DNA from: Coleophoma eucalyptorum
Taxonomy: Eukaryota > Ascomycota > Leotiomycetes > Helotiales > Dermateaceae
Assembly: GCA_026120035.1 (NCBI GenBank)
Contig: JALRME010000028.1
Span: forward strand, 5,255-69,254
Length of the DNA stretch: 64,000 nt
Direction of reading: 5' to 3'
Shown: positions 1 through 10,401 of the stretch, piece by piece
Numbering within the stretch: position 1 is the stretch's first letter
Layout: each line of letters opens with the position of its first letter
Position numbers and translations under genes: made by a program
The notes under the pieces: generated by a model
The model's database searches: none
Seen by the model: only the letters and a program-made list of their open reading frames with translations
Told to the model about the DNA's origin: nothing

Positions 1-1767
1 CCTAACTCTGTTGCTACTGTCGTAATTGAAACGCCTTTGTCATTACCGACGGCAATCTCATATGTTACGATTACATCTGGTGTCCCAGGAATTGGTGGTA
101 TTCTAACTTCGACTTTGCCAGCTGGACCTAACTCTGTTGCTACTGTCGTAATTGAAACGCCTTTGTCATTACCGACGGCAATCTCATATGTTACGATTAC
201 ATCTGGTGTCCCAGGAATTGGTGGTATCCTTACTTCGACTTTACCAGCTGGACCTAATTCTGTTGCTACTGTCGTAATCAAGACACCTATACCATCTATA
301 ACACCAATTTCGTTTGTTACGATCACTTCTGGTGTGACAGGAATCGGTGGTATATTCACCACGACTTTACCCGCTGGACCAAATTCTATTGCTACTGTTG
401 TAATTCAGACGCCTTTGTCATTGCCGGCATCAGTTTCATTTGTCACGATCACATCTGGCCTTCCTGGACTGGGATCCATTCTCACATCCACTCTACCTCC
501 AGGCCCCAATGGTATCCAAACAATAATAATCGAAAGTCCAGTGCCTTCTATTGGTTCTATAGTTACAAGAACCACTGGCATCCCTGGCCTTAATGGAATC
601 TTTACCTCGATTTTGGCACCTGGTTTGGATGGTATACAAACTGTTCTTGTAGAGACCCCTCTGCCTTCACCACTTGCTAGCATTGTTACTATTCCTACAG
701 GAATCCCTGGCATTTCCGGCGTCGTCACAACTACTCTTGCTCCTGGACCTAATGGTGTACGAACTGTCCTCGTAGAGACCCCTCTTCTGGCAGTCATTTC
801 CTACATTACTATATTTACCGGCCTCCCTGGCTTAGGTGGAATTTTTACCTCTACAATAGCTCCGGTTTCTGGTGGCTCTGTAGGAACAATTGTTGTGGAA
901 ACACCTCTTCCAACCGTATTTACAGGTCCTTATGTCACCATCTCAAGTGGTGTTGCCGGAATTGGCGGTTTAACTACAATCACTGAAAATCCATTACTCG
1001 GCAATGGCCCAGGAACAGTCATCGTGAAACCTGTTCCAACAGTAATTAACTATGTCACCATCACAACTACCATTTCAGGGCTACCAGCTGTCTCTATCGT
1101 CACACAGGCTCCTACTGCTGGAGGAACCATTGGGACCGTTTTAATCGAAACACCACTGGTCAGTGTCACTCGATTTGTTACTATCACCACCGGTATTGTA
1201 GGATTGCCGGCTCTTACTACAGTAATTCAGCCACCTCTAGCAGGTGAATCTATTGCAACAATCCTGGTCGAGACACCTCTGATCTCAATACCCCTCATAC
1301 AGTACGTTACCATTACTACAGGCATAGCTGGTCTCTTAGCACCCGCGTTTTCTACTGAAGCTCCTGCTGCTGGCGGTTCCATCGGGACTGTGTTTGTCAA
1401 AACGCCTCTCTCATATAATTATGTGACCGTCAGTACGGGAATTACGGGCCTTCCTGCCATATCTACCTTGACTGTACCCCCTTCAGCTGGTCAGACAGTG
1501 GGAACAATTTTCATAGAGACACCAATCGCTATTGTTATCCAATACATAACTATCACAACTGGGATCCCAGGTCTTCCATCTATTGCCACTTCAACTCAGC
1601 AACCAGTCCCTGGTGGTTCAATCGGCACAATTGTAATTCAAACACCTCAAATTCTCATCCCAACTGGATTTACAACCCTCACAACAGGTTATACTGGAAC
1701 AGTAACAACAACAATCACTCGATCAGCCCTCGGCGGTGTTGGTCAGGGAAGTGTTATTGTGGAAACA
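1..1767 (+). repeat. Coding tandem repeats, 126-bp units, first two nearly identical
   Basis: Bases 1-126 and 127-252 are the same 42-codon unit with three differences, all synonymous third-position changes (ATT/ATC, CTA/CTT, TTG/TTA). The unit at 253-378 is clearly diverged, and later units drift to 39-42 codons. About 14 copies can be counted by the VTI-TTG motif. The gradient suggests recent duplication or homogenisation at the 5' side of the visible part. Confidence 0.9.
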
Positions 1768-2601
1768 CCTACACCATACGTCTGTGTTACGTCTACAGTC
1801 GGGCCTCCACCGGTTTGTGCAACATTACCTAGCCAATGTTCACTACTAGCCAGTATAGCTACAGTGATTGTCCCGACATCTACAGCTTCAGGATTGTTGC
1901 CTTCAGCAACCAATCTAGCTTTGACTAACTGCATCACGTCGTTGGGCGATTATTATGTTAATTTTCCAGACTGCTTAGCAGCTGGACTTACGGGCACTGC
2001 AATATTCAACTGTCTAAGTACCGAAGTTCCCAAACTTTGTAACCCTACCATACCAAGCGAATGCGCTGCCCTTAATAACCCCACGGGTCTTCTCTCTCTC
2101 GTCGGCAATTTATTAGTTGGAATAGGCTCTTGTTCAAAAGCACTTGGACCATTTGTCGCTAACACATTGAACTGTGTTGGCACTGCTGTCACCAACACTT
2201 TGGATACGCTCTCTCTTACTTCTCTACTCGAGCTTGGTCCAGGCATAGTCCAATGCTTGGGTGCCAGTCTTGGTTCAGGGTCTTCCGGTGCTGAGGTTAT
2301 TTGCACAAACGGAGCTTCAACTTGTGTGAGAGCAGCAAACTTGCCACCGGGATGTCTTGGCTTGAATGCCAGTGTTGGTATAGGAACTATTCTTCAAGCA
2401 CAAGCCAATCTTTGTCTGCTGGAGCTTAGTCTGATTCCAACCATTACCAATGCTGTTGGTGGGGTTGTTACCAATGTTGTGAACACGGTAGCTGGTACAC
2501 TGTGCCTTGCAGGTAACGTCCTTACGGCAAACTCCACAGGTCCTGCTCTATACAACTGTTTGCTTGACCAAAGTGGCATTATCTGTCCAAGCTATGTCTG
2601 A
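1..2601 (+). CDS. Flocculin-like repetitive cell-surface protein, 5' truncated by window
   Basis: The reading frame is open from base 1, so the true start lies upstream; 866 residues are visible. About 14 repeats of 39-42 residues run to roughly base 1767. Each has a VTITTG-like strand, a G-L/I-P-G core, a Thr/Ser-rich strand, then a G-T-I/V-V-I-E-T-P end. This matches the style of fungal flocculin/adhesin repeats (Thr-rich, ending VIVETP). The remaining 275 or so residues form a different, cysteine-rich domain (first Cys in YVCVTS, last in GIICPSY) with hydrophobic small-residue stretches. No hydrophobic GPI-type tail is visible at the C terminus. Inferred role: secreted or wall-bound protein for adhesion or surface properties. 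The signal peptide, if any, is outside the window. No intron is evident. Family assignment is by repeat pattern only. Confidence 0.75.
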   Translation, partial: PNSVATVVIETPLSLPTAISYVTITSGVPGIGGILTSTLPAGPNSVATVVIETPLSLPTAISYVTITSGVPGIGGILTSTLPAGPNSVATVVIKTPIPSITPISFVTITSGVTGIGGIFTTTLPAGPNSIATVVIQTPLSLPASVSFVTITSGLPGLGSILTSTLPPGPNGIQTIIIESPVPSIGSIVTRTTGIPGLNGIFTSILAPGLDGIQTVLVETPLPSPLASIVTIPTGIPGISGVVTTTLAPGPNGVRTVLVETPLLAVISYITIFTGLPGLGGIFTSTIAPVSGGSVGTIVVETPLPTVFTGPYVTISSGVAGIGGLTTITENPLLGNGPGTVIVKPVPTVINYVTITTTISGLPAVSIVTQAPTAGGTIGTVLIETPLVSVTRFVTITTGIVGLPALTTVIQPPLAGESIATILVETPLISIPLIQYVTITTGIAGLLAPAFSTEAPAAGGSIGTVFVKTPLSYNYVTVSTGITGLPAISTLTVPPSAGQTVGTIFIETPIAIVIQYITITTGIPGLPSIATSTQQPVPGGSIGTIVIQTPQILIPTGFTTLTTGYTGTVTTTITRSALGGVGQGSVIVETPTPYVCVTSTVGPPPVCATLPSQCSLLASIATVIVPTSTASGLLPSATNLALTNCITSLGDYYVNFPDCLAAGLTGTAIFNCLSTEVPKLCNPTIPSECAALNNPTGLLSLVGNLLVGIGSCSKALGPFVANTLNCVGTAVTNTLDTLSLTSLLELGPGIVQCLGASLGSGSSGAEVICTNGASTCVRAANLPPGCLGLNASVGIGTILQAQANLCLLELSLIPTITNAVGGVVTNVVNTVAGTLCLAGNVLTANSTGPALYNCLLDQSGIICPSYV

Positions 2602-3820
2602 TAGAGTGAGGAAATTATCAAAAATGGGGCAATGCGATGCCTATTATGGCAGTGAAATTTGGAGGATTTTTTCACTGAACATTCTTTACGCTTTTATGAC
2701 ACTCTTTCATGCCTTACCTGGTTCAAGCAACATAGCTTCCAGGATGATCTTGGCTGTATATAGCTTTTGCTTTAGATATCCGTTATTCTTTCTGAATACT
2801 CTGTCCCTGCCTGCGCTTCTCGGTCAAAGTAATCGAGATAGCTATATTATGGTTTAATATATAACTTAATGAAATACACTTTCCCTTACATGACCGCTGC
2901 TTTATCTGTTTACCACGCTTGTCTCTTGTTCATGGTCGCCTTTTCACATAATTGATTTTTCCTCACGTGGCCACCGCTTATCTCGATATTATGTCTACGA
3001 TAACGTTTGCCCTAGTTTTCCAGATTCTCTCACCATGAGACCCCTGAATCTAGTTAGCTGGTTGCCTTTGAGGAACCATTCAGATACCCTGATGTATCTA
3101 CGTTATATGTTGATCCAGCAAGAGGAACAATGAGGGCGACCTTACCTGATCATTTTGGCCGTATGGGATCACTTAATACATAGTGTTATTTGTAGTCAGT
3201 ACGTTCTGCCAAACCGACGATATGGAGGAACGTGGGGATGTCTCTCGAAAAACCATCACAGCTCGTTCAGAGACGAGTTGGTTCCTTGATTACTTAACAG
3301 AACCAAATTGAGTTTCCCGGCGACCATTCCCACGTGAGGACCGTTGATCAAATGGGGCAAAGTACAGCAAAGAGAAGAGCATGCACTTGAAAAGCCATGC
3401 CGCAGAATAGAGTTGCAAAGCTCTACTGCCTATACCTCCCTGAAAACCTTGAAACAAATGACGTGCACTCACTCACTAACATTTTCCAAAACAAATCAGT
3501 GCCCCAAAAATATGGTTATAGGGTGCTATTATAGCGATATATGATATTGGAAGGCCTAGTGTTGTTCGTTGCGAGACTTGTTGCCGTTCTTGTCGTCGCT
3601 TAAATCCGATAGTAACACTCGGGCACCTCGGATCCCTTTATCTACCATTCTCCATATTGTCTTCGGCGACCACAATATACGCTAAAATGCTTGATCCGTT
3701 GGGCGATAGCGTAGAAAGGCAATCCCGTTGCCAAAAGCGGATACCATGGCAAATCTTCCTTTTTAGGAGGTCTAAGTTACTTTGAATATATAGTCGCAGC
3801 GTTTCTTTCGTCTAATCCTG
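2602..3820. other. Intergenic, no gene seen
   Basis: Downstream of the repeat protein and upstream of the YeeE gene. Only short ORFs without recognisable content are present. A TA-rich stretch near 3784-3791 lies just before the next start codon. Confidence 0.6.
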
Positions 3821-4897
3821 ATGACAGCAGCCGTTATGTCTACCCATTTTCTATCAGGAGGCGTTGCAGGGGGGCTTTTCGGCGCCGCCCTTGTTGCCTC
3901 TGGTGTGTTTTCGCCTTCAATTATCATTTCTCAAATGCACCTGCAGGACTTTCATATGCTGAAAGTCTTCCTCGGTGGGAGTGCAACCAGTGCGTAAGTC
4001 TCCGCCTCCATTCCTGCTCATGACATCCAATACTGAACTTCAGAATCCAGCTTAATCATTGTCGCATTCGAAAAACTCGGCGTCGCCAAGTGCAATCCGC
4101 GACAGGCCTCGCCTCTAGGATGGGTCAATAAGTACGATGGGAATATTTTTGGTGGTCTGTTGATCGGTGTTGGGATGAGCCTCACTGGTGCTTGCCCGGG
4201 AACCTCTTTGGTTCAGTTGTCCGCTGGTGTCCCATCTAGCCTCTTCGTAGTAACCGGTGGCATCCTCGGTGGGATGGCCTATTTGTTAACTGCACCTTAC
4301 CTACGACGAGACCGTCCTGCTGATGTACAAGATACCAAGAATACTTTGTACGAAAAGATCGCAGTTGGTCGAAAAGCAGCGATCGCCACTTATGAACTGA
4401 TGTGTCTCTCCGTCATTTCGACTGTGATGATGTTGGAGACTGCGCGGAAGGATGTGCTGCCCTCTTACATCGGCGGTCTTCTTATAGGTGCAGCGCAAGC
4501 ATCATCACTTCTTTTGACTGGCAATCTTGTCGGTGTCTCGGGAGCGTATGGCGAACTGGCCCAAATCATCCTGCAAAAAACTCGGTCTGTTACGGGTACA
4601 AACTTGATCAAGCCTGCCGCTATATCAACAAACTCCTTGCCCTTCGCAGCTGGTATAATAGCTGGGAGTGCATTGTTATTATCTATGATGCCTTCCAAAC
4701 TGGTTGAGACTGGTACCGACGTTTCCAGTGTTAAAGCGTTAGTCGGAGGATTTACAATGGTATTTGGTGCTAGGATAGCAGGTGGCTGTACTTCAGGTCA
4801 TGGAATCAGTGGTATGTCGATGCTCTCTGTCTCCAGCATCATCTCTGTAGCATCCATGTTTGGTGGAGGGGTTGCCTTTACAGCATTGTTCTCGTAG
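3821..4897 (+). CDS. YeeE/YedE-family sulfur (thiosulfate) transporter homologue
   Basis: Two exons, 3821-3993 and 4051-4897, give 339 aa. The second possible acceptor of the intron (AG at 4049-4050) is the one that keeps frame. This is a small integral membrane protein with many hydrophobic segments. The two family hallmark motifs are present: GMSLTGACPGT near residue 105 and ARIAGGCTSGHGISG near residue 310. Each carries a Cys of the kind that relays thiosulfate in the bacterial transporter. The protein has the two-half layout usual for fungal members, so it is probably complete. An in-frame ATG also occurs at 3836. The gene is followed, same strand, by a persulfide dioxygenase. Transport of thiosulfate is known for bacterial YeeE; for this protein the exact sulfur substrate and the membrane (plasma or internal) are inferred. 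Confidence 0.85.
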
Positions 4898-5425
4898 ACC
4901 TGGATACCTAGATTTTATATAACTATTTAGAGCAATTTTGTGTTTCCTTTAAAACTCATTATTGCAACTGTGGTGGTATCAGTACGATACATCCTGATTA
5001 ATCAGCTTGCAATGGACAGATAAGTAATGTGCCGGTAATTCATTCCAATTCCCTGATGTCATCCACGAAAGCAAACTGAAAGGCGTCCGGTAAGCGCGCC
5101 ATTCCCAGGACCTGGATCAAAATAATATGCATATGGTTCAGTATGAAACAGAGATCCTTAATTGGTCCCGTGAAGGAAGGATGTGTTGGCATACTCATCA
5201 CCGATTCGGGGATGTCAGCAAGCCACCTAAATGTAATACCGCGATCTTACCATTAGAGTAACCTGGATGAGTAACGTCGGCGACCTCCAGAAACATATAT
5301 TGCTGATGAACATATATGAGTAAAGTATGTCTATATCCAAATCCCAAGCTTGGAAGAAAGAAAATAAAACAACAAGCCACCCTCAAATTCACGCTCTAAA
5401 TCCCAAAAGCCAAAGAATAGTGATC
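4898..5425. other. Spacer within the sulfur gene pair
   Basis: 528 bases between the YeeE stop and the proposed start of the dioxygenase. It must hold the terminator of the first gene and the promoter of the second. The frame of the next gene is open back to an ATG at 5327. No other ORF of interest is seen. Confidence 0.5.
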
Positions 5426-6349
5426 ATGGAAGTACCCCAAATTATCACCAAGTTTCACTCTGGTACGGGCACGTGGCAATACATTGTGGCGGACCCCAAG
5501 TCTCACAAAGCAATAATCATCGACTCAGTTCTGGATTTCGATCCGAGCAGCCGAAAGCTCAACAGCACCAACGCAGACGAGCTACACACTTTGGTTAAAG
5601 ATCACGACCTGGAAGTAGTCGCGATACTAGAGACACATGCTCATGCCGACCACCTAACGGCAGCATGCTATATGCAGCAAAAACTATCACGGACGCAACA
5701 GCGCCCCGAGATCTGTATTGGCAAGCGCATCAAGCAGGTTCAAAGCACGTTTGCGAAGAAGTATGATATTGATGAAAAAGAGCTAGAGGACGTGTTTGAT
5801 CACTTATATGACGACGATGAAGAGTTTGCAGTGGGGGATTTGATGTGTAGAGTTCTATACTTGCCGGGCCATACACCGGATCACGTCGGATACATGATTG
5901 GCAGCAACGTCTTCACGGGCGATTCAATCTTCAATCCCGACGTGGGTTCTGCTCGAGCGGACTTTCCAGGGGGGTCAGCTACAGACCTGTATCGTTCAAC
6001 CCAGCAATTACTGTCTTTGCCAGGACACTACAGATTGTATACGGGACATGACTATCCACCCTCGGAGCGCCAGGCAGTCTCTGAAACGGGCGAGAAATGC
6101 ATAGCATACACAACGGTGGATGAGCAGAACGAGGAGAATAAGCATCTGAAGAAGGGCACCGTGGAAGCAGAATTTATTCGGTGGAGATCGGAACGTGATG
6201 CTGGACTGGGGGAGCCAAAGTTGTTGCACCAGGCCCTGCAGTTCAATATCAGAGCCGGTCGCTTGCCGCGTGCTTCGGCTGGGGGTGACAGAATCGTACA
6301 TATTCCCCTGAGCGTAGGGGAGGAGCTGCTGGAACTGATGGATGGATAG
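5426..6349 (+). CDS. ETHE1-like persulfide dioxygenase (metallo-beta-lactamase fold)
   Basis: Single exon, 307 aa from the ATG at 5426; an upstream in-frame ATG at 5327 would add 33 polar residues and is less likely. Metal ligands of the fold are visible: THAHADH near residue 71, GHTPDHVGY near 150, the Asp of FTGDSIF near 168 and GHDYPP near 208. This set (HxHxDH, His, Asp, His) and the NPDVGSARADFPGG stretch are typical of ETHE1/BLH-type enzymes that oxidise glutathione persulfide to sulfite with one non-haem iron. It lacks a rhodanese domain, so a separate sulfurtransferase would be needed. No clear mitochondrial presequence is seen from this start; the longer start could supply a basic N terminus. 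Its neighbour YeeE supports a sulfur role. Other MBL hydrolases such as glyoxalase II are less likely on motif grounds. Confidence 0.85.
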   Translation: MEVPQIITKFHSGTGTWQYIVADPKSHKAIIIDSVLDFDPSSRKLNSTNADELHTLVKDHDLEVVAILETHAHADHLTAACYMQQKLSRTQQRPEICIGKRIKQVQSTFAKKYDIDEKELEDVFDHLYDDDEEFAVGDLMCRVLYLPGHTPDHVGYMIGSNVFTGDSIFNPDVGSARADFPGGSATDLYRSTQQLLSLPGHYRLYTGHDYPPSERQAVSETGEKCIAYTTVDEQNEENKHLKKGTVEAEFIRWRSERDAGLGEPKLLHQALQFNIRAGRLPRASAGGDRIVHIPLSVGEELLELMDG

Positions 6350-6731
6350 CTATTGGGGCGTAGGATACAAATAAGCAATGCATATATCATTCATATTCCA
6401 ACAGTACTGGGGTAAAGAGATGGAATGTGATCAAACTACTGCTGTCCGTACTGGGGGAGGTGAGGGTCAAGGTGGATGAAATCAGGAATCTATGTCTGGG
6501 CTGGGATGCGCTTTTCGCTAAGACAGGGAGACACGAATTGGGTGGAGATTCAGAGTTACGCGAGGTCGCCGACGGGAATGTAATGAACTGACTCTGAACA
6601 TTGCCGCACAGATATCGCCGACTCTGTTGGGGTGGGATGCTTGGATGTCGGATTTGGAACCTCGATATTATATAACCTTATCCTCCTATCGTCCATGGAT
6701 ATCTTGCCCTATGCCCTGTATAGAATATCGA
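6350..6731. other. Convergent intergenic spacer
   Basis: Lies between the 3' ends of the dioxygenase and the amidohydrolase. No ORF, repeat or RNA gene recognised. Confidence 0.5.
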
Positions 6732-8141
6732 TCACTCAATATGCTCAAAATCCCGCCGTGCACCCTCCGCAACACTTGAATCTGTCAATACCCGCCAGCC
6801 CAGCATTGCCATACCTTTGGCACATCGGATCGCTGATGCATGCGCTTCATCTGTTCCTGCAGCCTTCGCAAACGAAGGATGATGCCCAGTCACGTCAGAT
6901 GGCGCAGGGATTGCAAATCCGCCGTGGAAGCTAGGGACCGTGTAAGACACATTGCCTATCAAACATCAGTATAAGTGCCAGAGGGATCCATGGCATAATC
7001 ACTCACCCATATCGGTGGACGCCGTGGCTGGAACATCGTCCTTGAAAAGAATCTTGTCGCCTAGATCGGCCATGTCCTCTACGTAGTATTTGCAAAGAGT
7101 CTCATTTATGCGGAGATCCATGTAAGTCGGGGCACTTGAAGGAAATTAGTGAGGTACATCAAGGGACAAGGATCAGGCTACTGACTGGATATATTTCAAT
7201 GTGCAACCAGTTGATATGGCAGCAGCCTCGAAACAAGCCTTCACCCGGACAAGAAGCTCATCGGCTCGCTTGATGTTTGGGCTTCGGATGTTGTAGTTGA
7301 CTCGTGTGTATGCTGTAATGACATTGGGTACAGTCCCACCGTGCTCGATGACTCCATGAATCCGCTCGTCTGGCTGAATCTGTTGCCGCAGCATAGATAT
7401 CGAGGTGTATGAGGCTACAGCAGCATCTAGCGCATTCACGCCATTCCATGGCTCAGCTCCCGCGTGTGCACTCCTTCCCGAAAATTCAACACGTAGCTTA
7501 TGGCTTGCAATCAACTTAAAACCAGCCAGGCCGGTATAGTCGTCCTTATACTGATTTGAAGCCATAGGATGTGCCATTATAGCGGCAGAGATATCGTCCT
7601 TGAACGCTCCGGCATCAATGAGCTTCGCCTTCCCTCCACCCCCCTCTTCGGCTGGTGTGCCGAGAATTCGAACCCGTCCCGGAATGCCCAACTTCTGTAC
7701 AGTCTTGGCAAGCCCGATGAAAGCTGCCAATGAAGAGGTGGCAATGAGATTGTGGCCGCAGGCATGGCCAATATTAGGTAACGCATCATACTCTGCGCAG
7801 AAGACTACAAGCCGTCCGCCTTCACCAATCTCGGCCTCGAAGGAGGTGCTCAACCCGTAAGCATGCTCCGTGACAGCGAAGCCTAGATCTTTTAGTTGGC
7901 CAGTTAATGTCGCATGTGCGTGAACTTCCTCATATCCAAGTTCTGGATGGTCATGGATCTCTTGGTTCACCTTGCGTAATGGAGTTGCTAGGCCGTCAAC
8001 AGTCTCATATATGGATGTGCGAGCTCTTTCAATCTCGCGTTTGGACGTCTGCTGGGCTACAGTTTCGAGATAAATCTGAGTCATCTTGTCTGTCTGCTGG
8101 GGTTGTGTTGTGGAAGATGGACGGCCAGCCTGCCATGCCAA
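6732..8141 (-). CDS. M20 family amidohydrolase/peptidase (ACY1L2/PM20D2-like)
   Basis: Three exons on the minus strand: 8141-7186, 7134-7007 and 6955-6732, giving 435 aa, or 416 aa from the next in-frame ATG at 8084. Splicing joins ...KYIH to APTYMD and STDM to GNVSY, both normal family blocks. Zinc-site motifs of the M20D group are present: AEYDALP, GHACGHN and PAEEGGGG, with the H of the dimerisation-lid region in SAHAGAEPW. Members hydrolyse N-acyl amino acids, aminobenzoyl-glutamate or dipeptides with unusual side chains. No signal peptide is seen, so it is likely cytosolic. It shares a 373-bp upstream region with a divergent zinc-cluster regulator, and two Dal5-like permeases lie beyond. 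This suggests a small inducible catabolic unit, but the substrate is unknown. Confidence 0.88.
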
Positions 8142-8514
8142 TCCATTTATATAGAACAGAAAGAAAAAATGGGGCTTTCACGATTGAACTTAAGGCTCAA
8201 TCCCGGATGCATCTGTCATTTTATTTGCAATTGAAGGGAAGAAATGCTCTTCAGTGGTTGACATGATGAAGAGATAAACAGACCGGTAGACATGAGCAGA
8301 TGAAGACCACTCGGTAGTCGTAATTAATGTACGATAAGGATGATACTTAGATAAGTGGCGTGGCTAATCCTTTTCGTTTTAGCCGACGGACTCCCACTCT
8401 TGGTAGATACAATATGGCGAAAAGTGGTCGACCTACTCTCCTGCAGAGCATCATCGTCACTCACTCGGCTAATAGCCATTATACAATCCAAAACCGACGG
8501 ACAGTCTTCGCGAT
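8142..8514. promoter_or_regulatory. Bidirectional promoter region, amidohydrolase / C6 regulator
   Basis: This spacer of 373 bases separates two divergent start codons and must contain both promoters. No strong CGG-N-CCG palindrome was identified by eye. The assignment rests on gene orientation only. Confidence 0.5.
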
Positions 8515-10401
8515 ATGTCGTCTTTGTATGCCGGCGAACCTTCGCTAGATACAACAGGTTTGTCTCGGTTTGTGGTAGCCACAAGCTCTGATGAACTCGA
8601 GCGCATTTCGCTCCTCGATCAGGCCAGCCGAGGAGCGCCACGCTCAAGAGCAGGATGCTGGACATGCAGAGAAAAGAAAGTCAAGTGTGATGAACAACGG
8701 CCGCAGTGCCAGAGATGCATCCGTCTGTCTCGAGCATGTGATTACAGTCCTAGATCAAGAAAGACGAGAGAGAAGAAGAAATCCAACAGACTCGCAAGCA
8801 ACCAAAAATCTGCCTTGGAAGATTGTCAAGGATTGGAAGGCCCCCATCGAGTAGAAAATCCACTATATTCAGAAGACTCACTTGAGGAGGCGGAATCTGT
8901 AGACGACACCGTTGATATCCAGCAACGTCTGCAGCTGCATGGTGGCCATTCTCCCGCCCGAACTGTAAAAAGACCAATCGATGTTCTTCAATTCTCTATC
9001 TTGAGATCTTTACAACCACCAATTGTGGTAGCCCCATGTTCTTTAGAGCTCTCCTACGAGGATCATTCAGCGATTCATCATTTTCGCACAACATTTTCAA
9101 CTTATTACCATACCAAGAATCCAAAGTATTCCGTTCTCTCCATCATCTTCCGTCTTGCGCAAAACAGTCCCATGCTCATGCACATGGTTCTATCACTGTC
9201 TGGCCGCGAAGAAACTTACTTCAAGTCTAACGGCGATGAGGCAGGAAGAGAAGTCGAGGCCTCGCTTGATCATTACAACCAAGCCGTGAACATGATGGCA
9301 AAAGCTGTTGAAGGCAGTGCTGAAGAGATGGATATGGGAGTTGTCCTGGCTGCGCTATGGCTGATGATACTATATGAGCAAAAGTTCGGCGACAGTGATG
9401 GCCAGGGTTTGTCTCAGCATCTGAAAGGAACTGCTTCGATCTTGCGACAGAAGTGCCGTTCCTTAGCCAATATGCCGACTCCTTCCCAGGCCCTGGTAGC
9501 TACACTGGACAGCGACAATTCCGTGACCGAGGCTATACAAAATGATGACAAGAACAAAGTTTCAACCTTTTTTATTGCGCGGATGATTGTTTGGATAAGC
9601 GCCCTTGATGCTGGCGCTGCCTCATATGGCATTGGTGGTCATGTCAATAGTTCTGTTGTTGAGTTATCAAAGTCATACGCCGACCTAGAAAGAGAACTTC
9701 CTCTTGACTGGTCTTCGGCCATACACCAATATTCTCGTCCGCTCTTCAGGTCGATGTGGGGTGAAGAGTATCCTTCGTCAGAGATAGTGGACGATTTACA
9801 AAACCAAGAGATATACCACCTTTTAGGAGAATGTTTCCAACTGCGGTTTATGGTAGCTCGTCTTGCTACACTCCTCCAGAAGGACGGGGTCCTGGCAAGA
9901 GATCGCATTCTTTCTGTCAGCCGTGCTCTGGATCTTGTCGGACAGTGTTTCGCCGAGCTTATTGATACTGCAAAATACCTCAAGTGTCAAGACCGACCCG
10001 GCGAGCGGCTTGTGTCAAACATCCTAACCATTGTTCCCCAATACCATGCAGTGATTCTCGAATTTTTCCGCCTAACACGACCAAGTCAGCCTCTCAACCA
10101 CAAGCAGGATGCTGCTTTGAAAGGAATTACGACTCTAGCTTTCCAAGCCTATAAAAATGAAGGGGATCGTGCCATGTTTCGAATAGCGTGGCCACTTTTT
10201 ATCGCTGGAATAGAGACAGATGACCTCGTCCATCGTGAATGGATTCTAAATCGCTTCAAGAGCCTGGGCCGTTACGGAAAGAACTATAGGAGAGCCTTTA
10301 AATTACTACAGGGGGTTATAGAACGTTCAGAAGAATTGGGAAGGTCTGTTGATGTACTCCAGCTCATTGAAGACGGCTCATATGAGCGGTTTGCTATTTG
10401 A
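8515..10401 (+). CDS. Zn(II)2Cys6 transcription factor with fungal-specific domain
   Basis: Single exon, 628 aa. The zinc cluster spans residues 48-75 with spacing C-x2-C-x6-C-x6-C-x2-C-x6-C (CWTCREKKVKC ... CQRCIRLSRAC), followed by a basic linker rich in Arg and Lys. The rest is a helical fungal-trans-2-like middle and C-terminal region with a typical stretch around IHHFRTTFSTYY (near residue 185). It is expected to be a nuclear DNA-binding regulator of nearby or pathway genes. It starts divergently from the M20 amidohydrolase and is followed on the same strand by a Dal5-like permease, so those are first candidates for its targets. No inactivating change is seen. Confidence 0.88.
   Translation: MSSLYAGEPSLDTTGLSRFVVATSSDELERISLLDQASRGAPRSRAGCWTCREKKVKCDEQRPQCQRCIRLSRACDYSPRSRKTREKKKSNRLASNQKSALEDCQGLEGPHRVENPLYSEDSLEEAESVDDTVDIQQRLQLHGGHSPARTVKRPIDVLQFSILRSLQPPIVVAPCSLELSYEDHSAIHHFRTTFSTYYHTKNPKYSVLSIIFRLAQNSPMLMHMVLSLSGREETYFKSNGDEAGREVEASLDHYNQAVNMMAKAVEGSAEEMDMGVVLAALWLMILYEQKFGDSDGQGLSQHLKGTASILRQKCRSLANMPTPSQALVATLDSDNSVTEAIQNDDKNKVSTFFIARMIVWISALDAGAASYGIGGHVNSSVVELSKSYADLERELPLDWSSAIHQYSRPLFRSMWGEEYPSSEIVDDLQNQEIYHLLGECFQLRFMVARLATLLQKDGVLARDRILSVSRALDLVGQCFAELIDTAKYLKCQDRPGERLVSNILTIVPQYHAVILEFFRLTRPSQPLNHKQDAALKGITTLAFQAYKNEGDRAMFRIAWPLFIAGIETDDLVHREWILNRFKSLGRYGKNYRRAFKLLQGVIERSEELGRSVDVLQLIEDGSYERFAI

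Noticed and set aside
1..378. Regular repeats that might suggest a CRISPR-like array
   Set aside because: Units are contiguous, in frame and coding with no spacers; the host is a fungus.
405..797. 130-codon minus-strand ORF inside the adhesin repeats
   Set aside because: Mirror of the repetitive coding strand; no independent features.
6632..6934. 100-codon plus-strand ORF
   Set aside because: Lies antisense to the third exon and 3' flank of the M20 amidohydrolase, which has clear family content.
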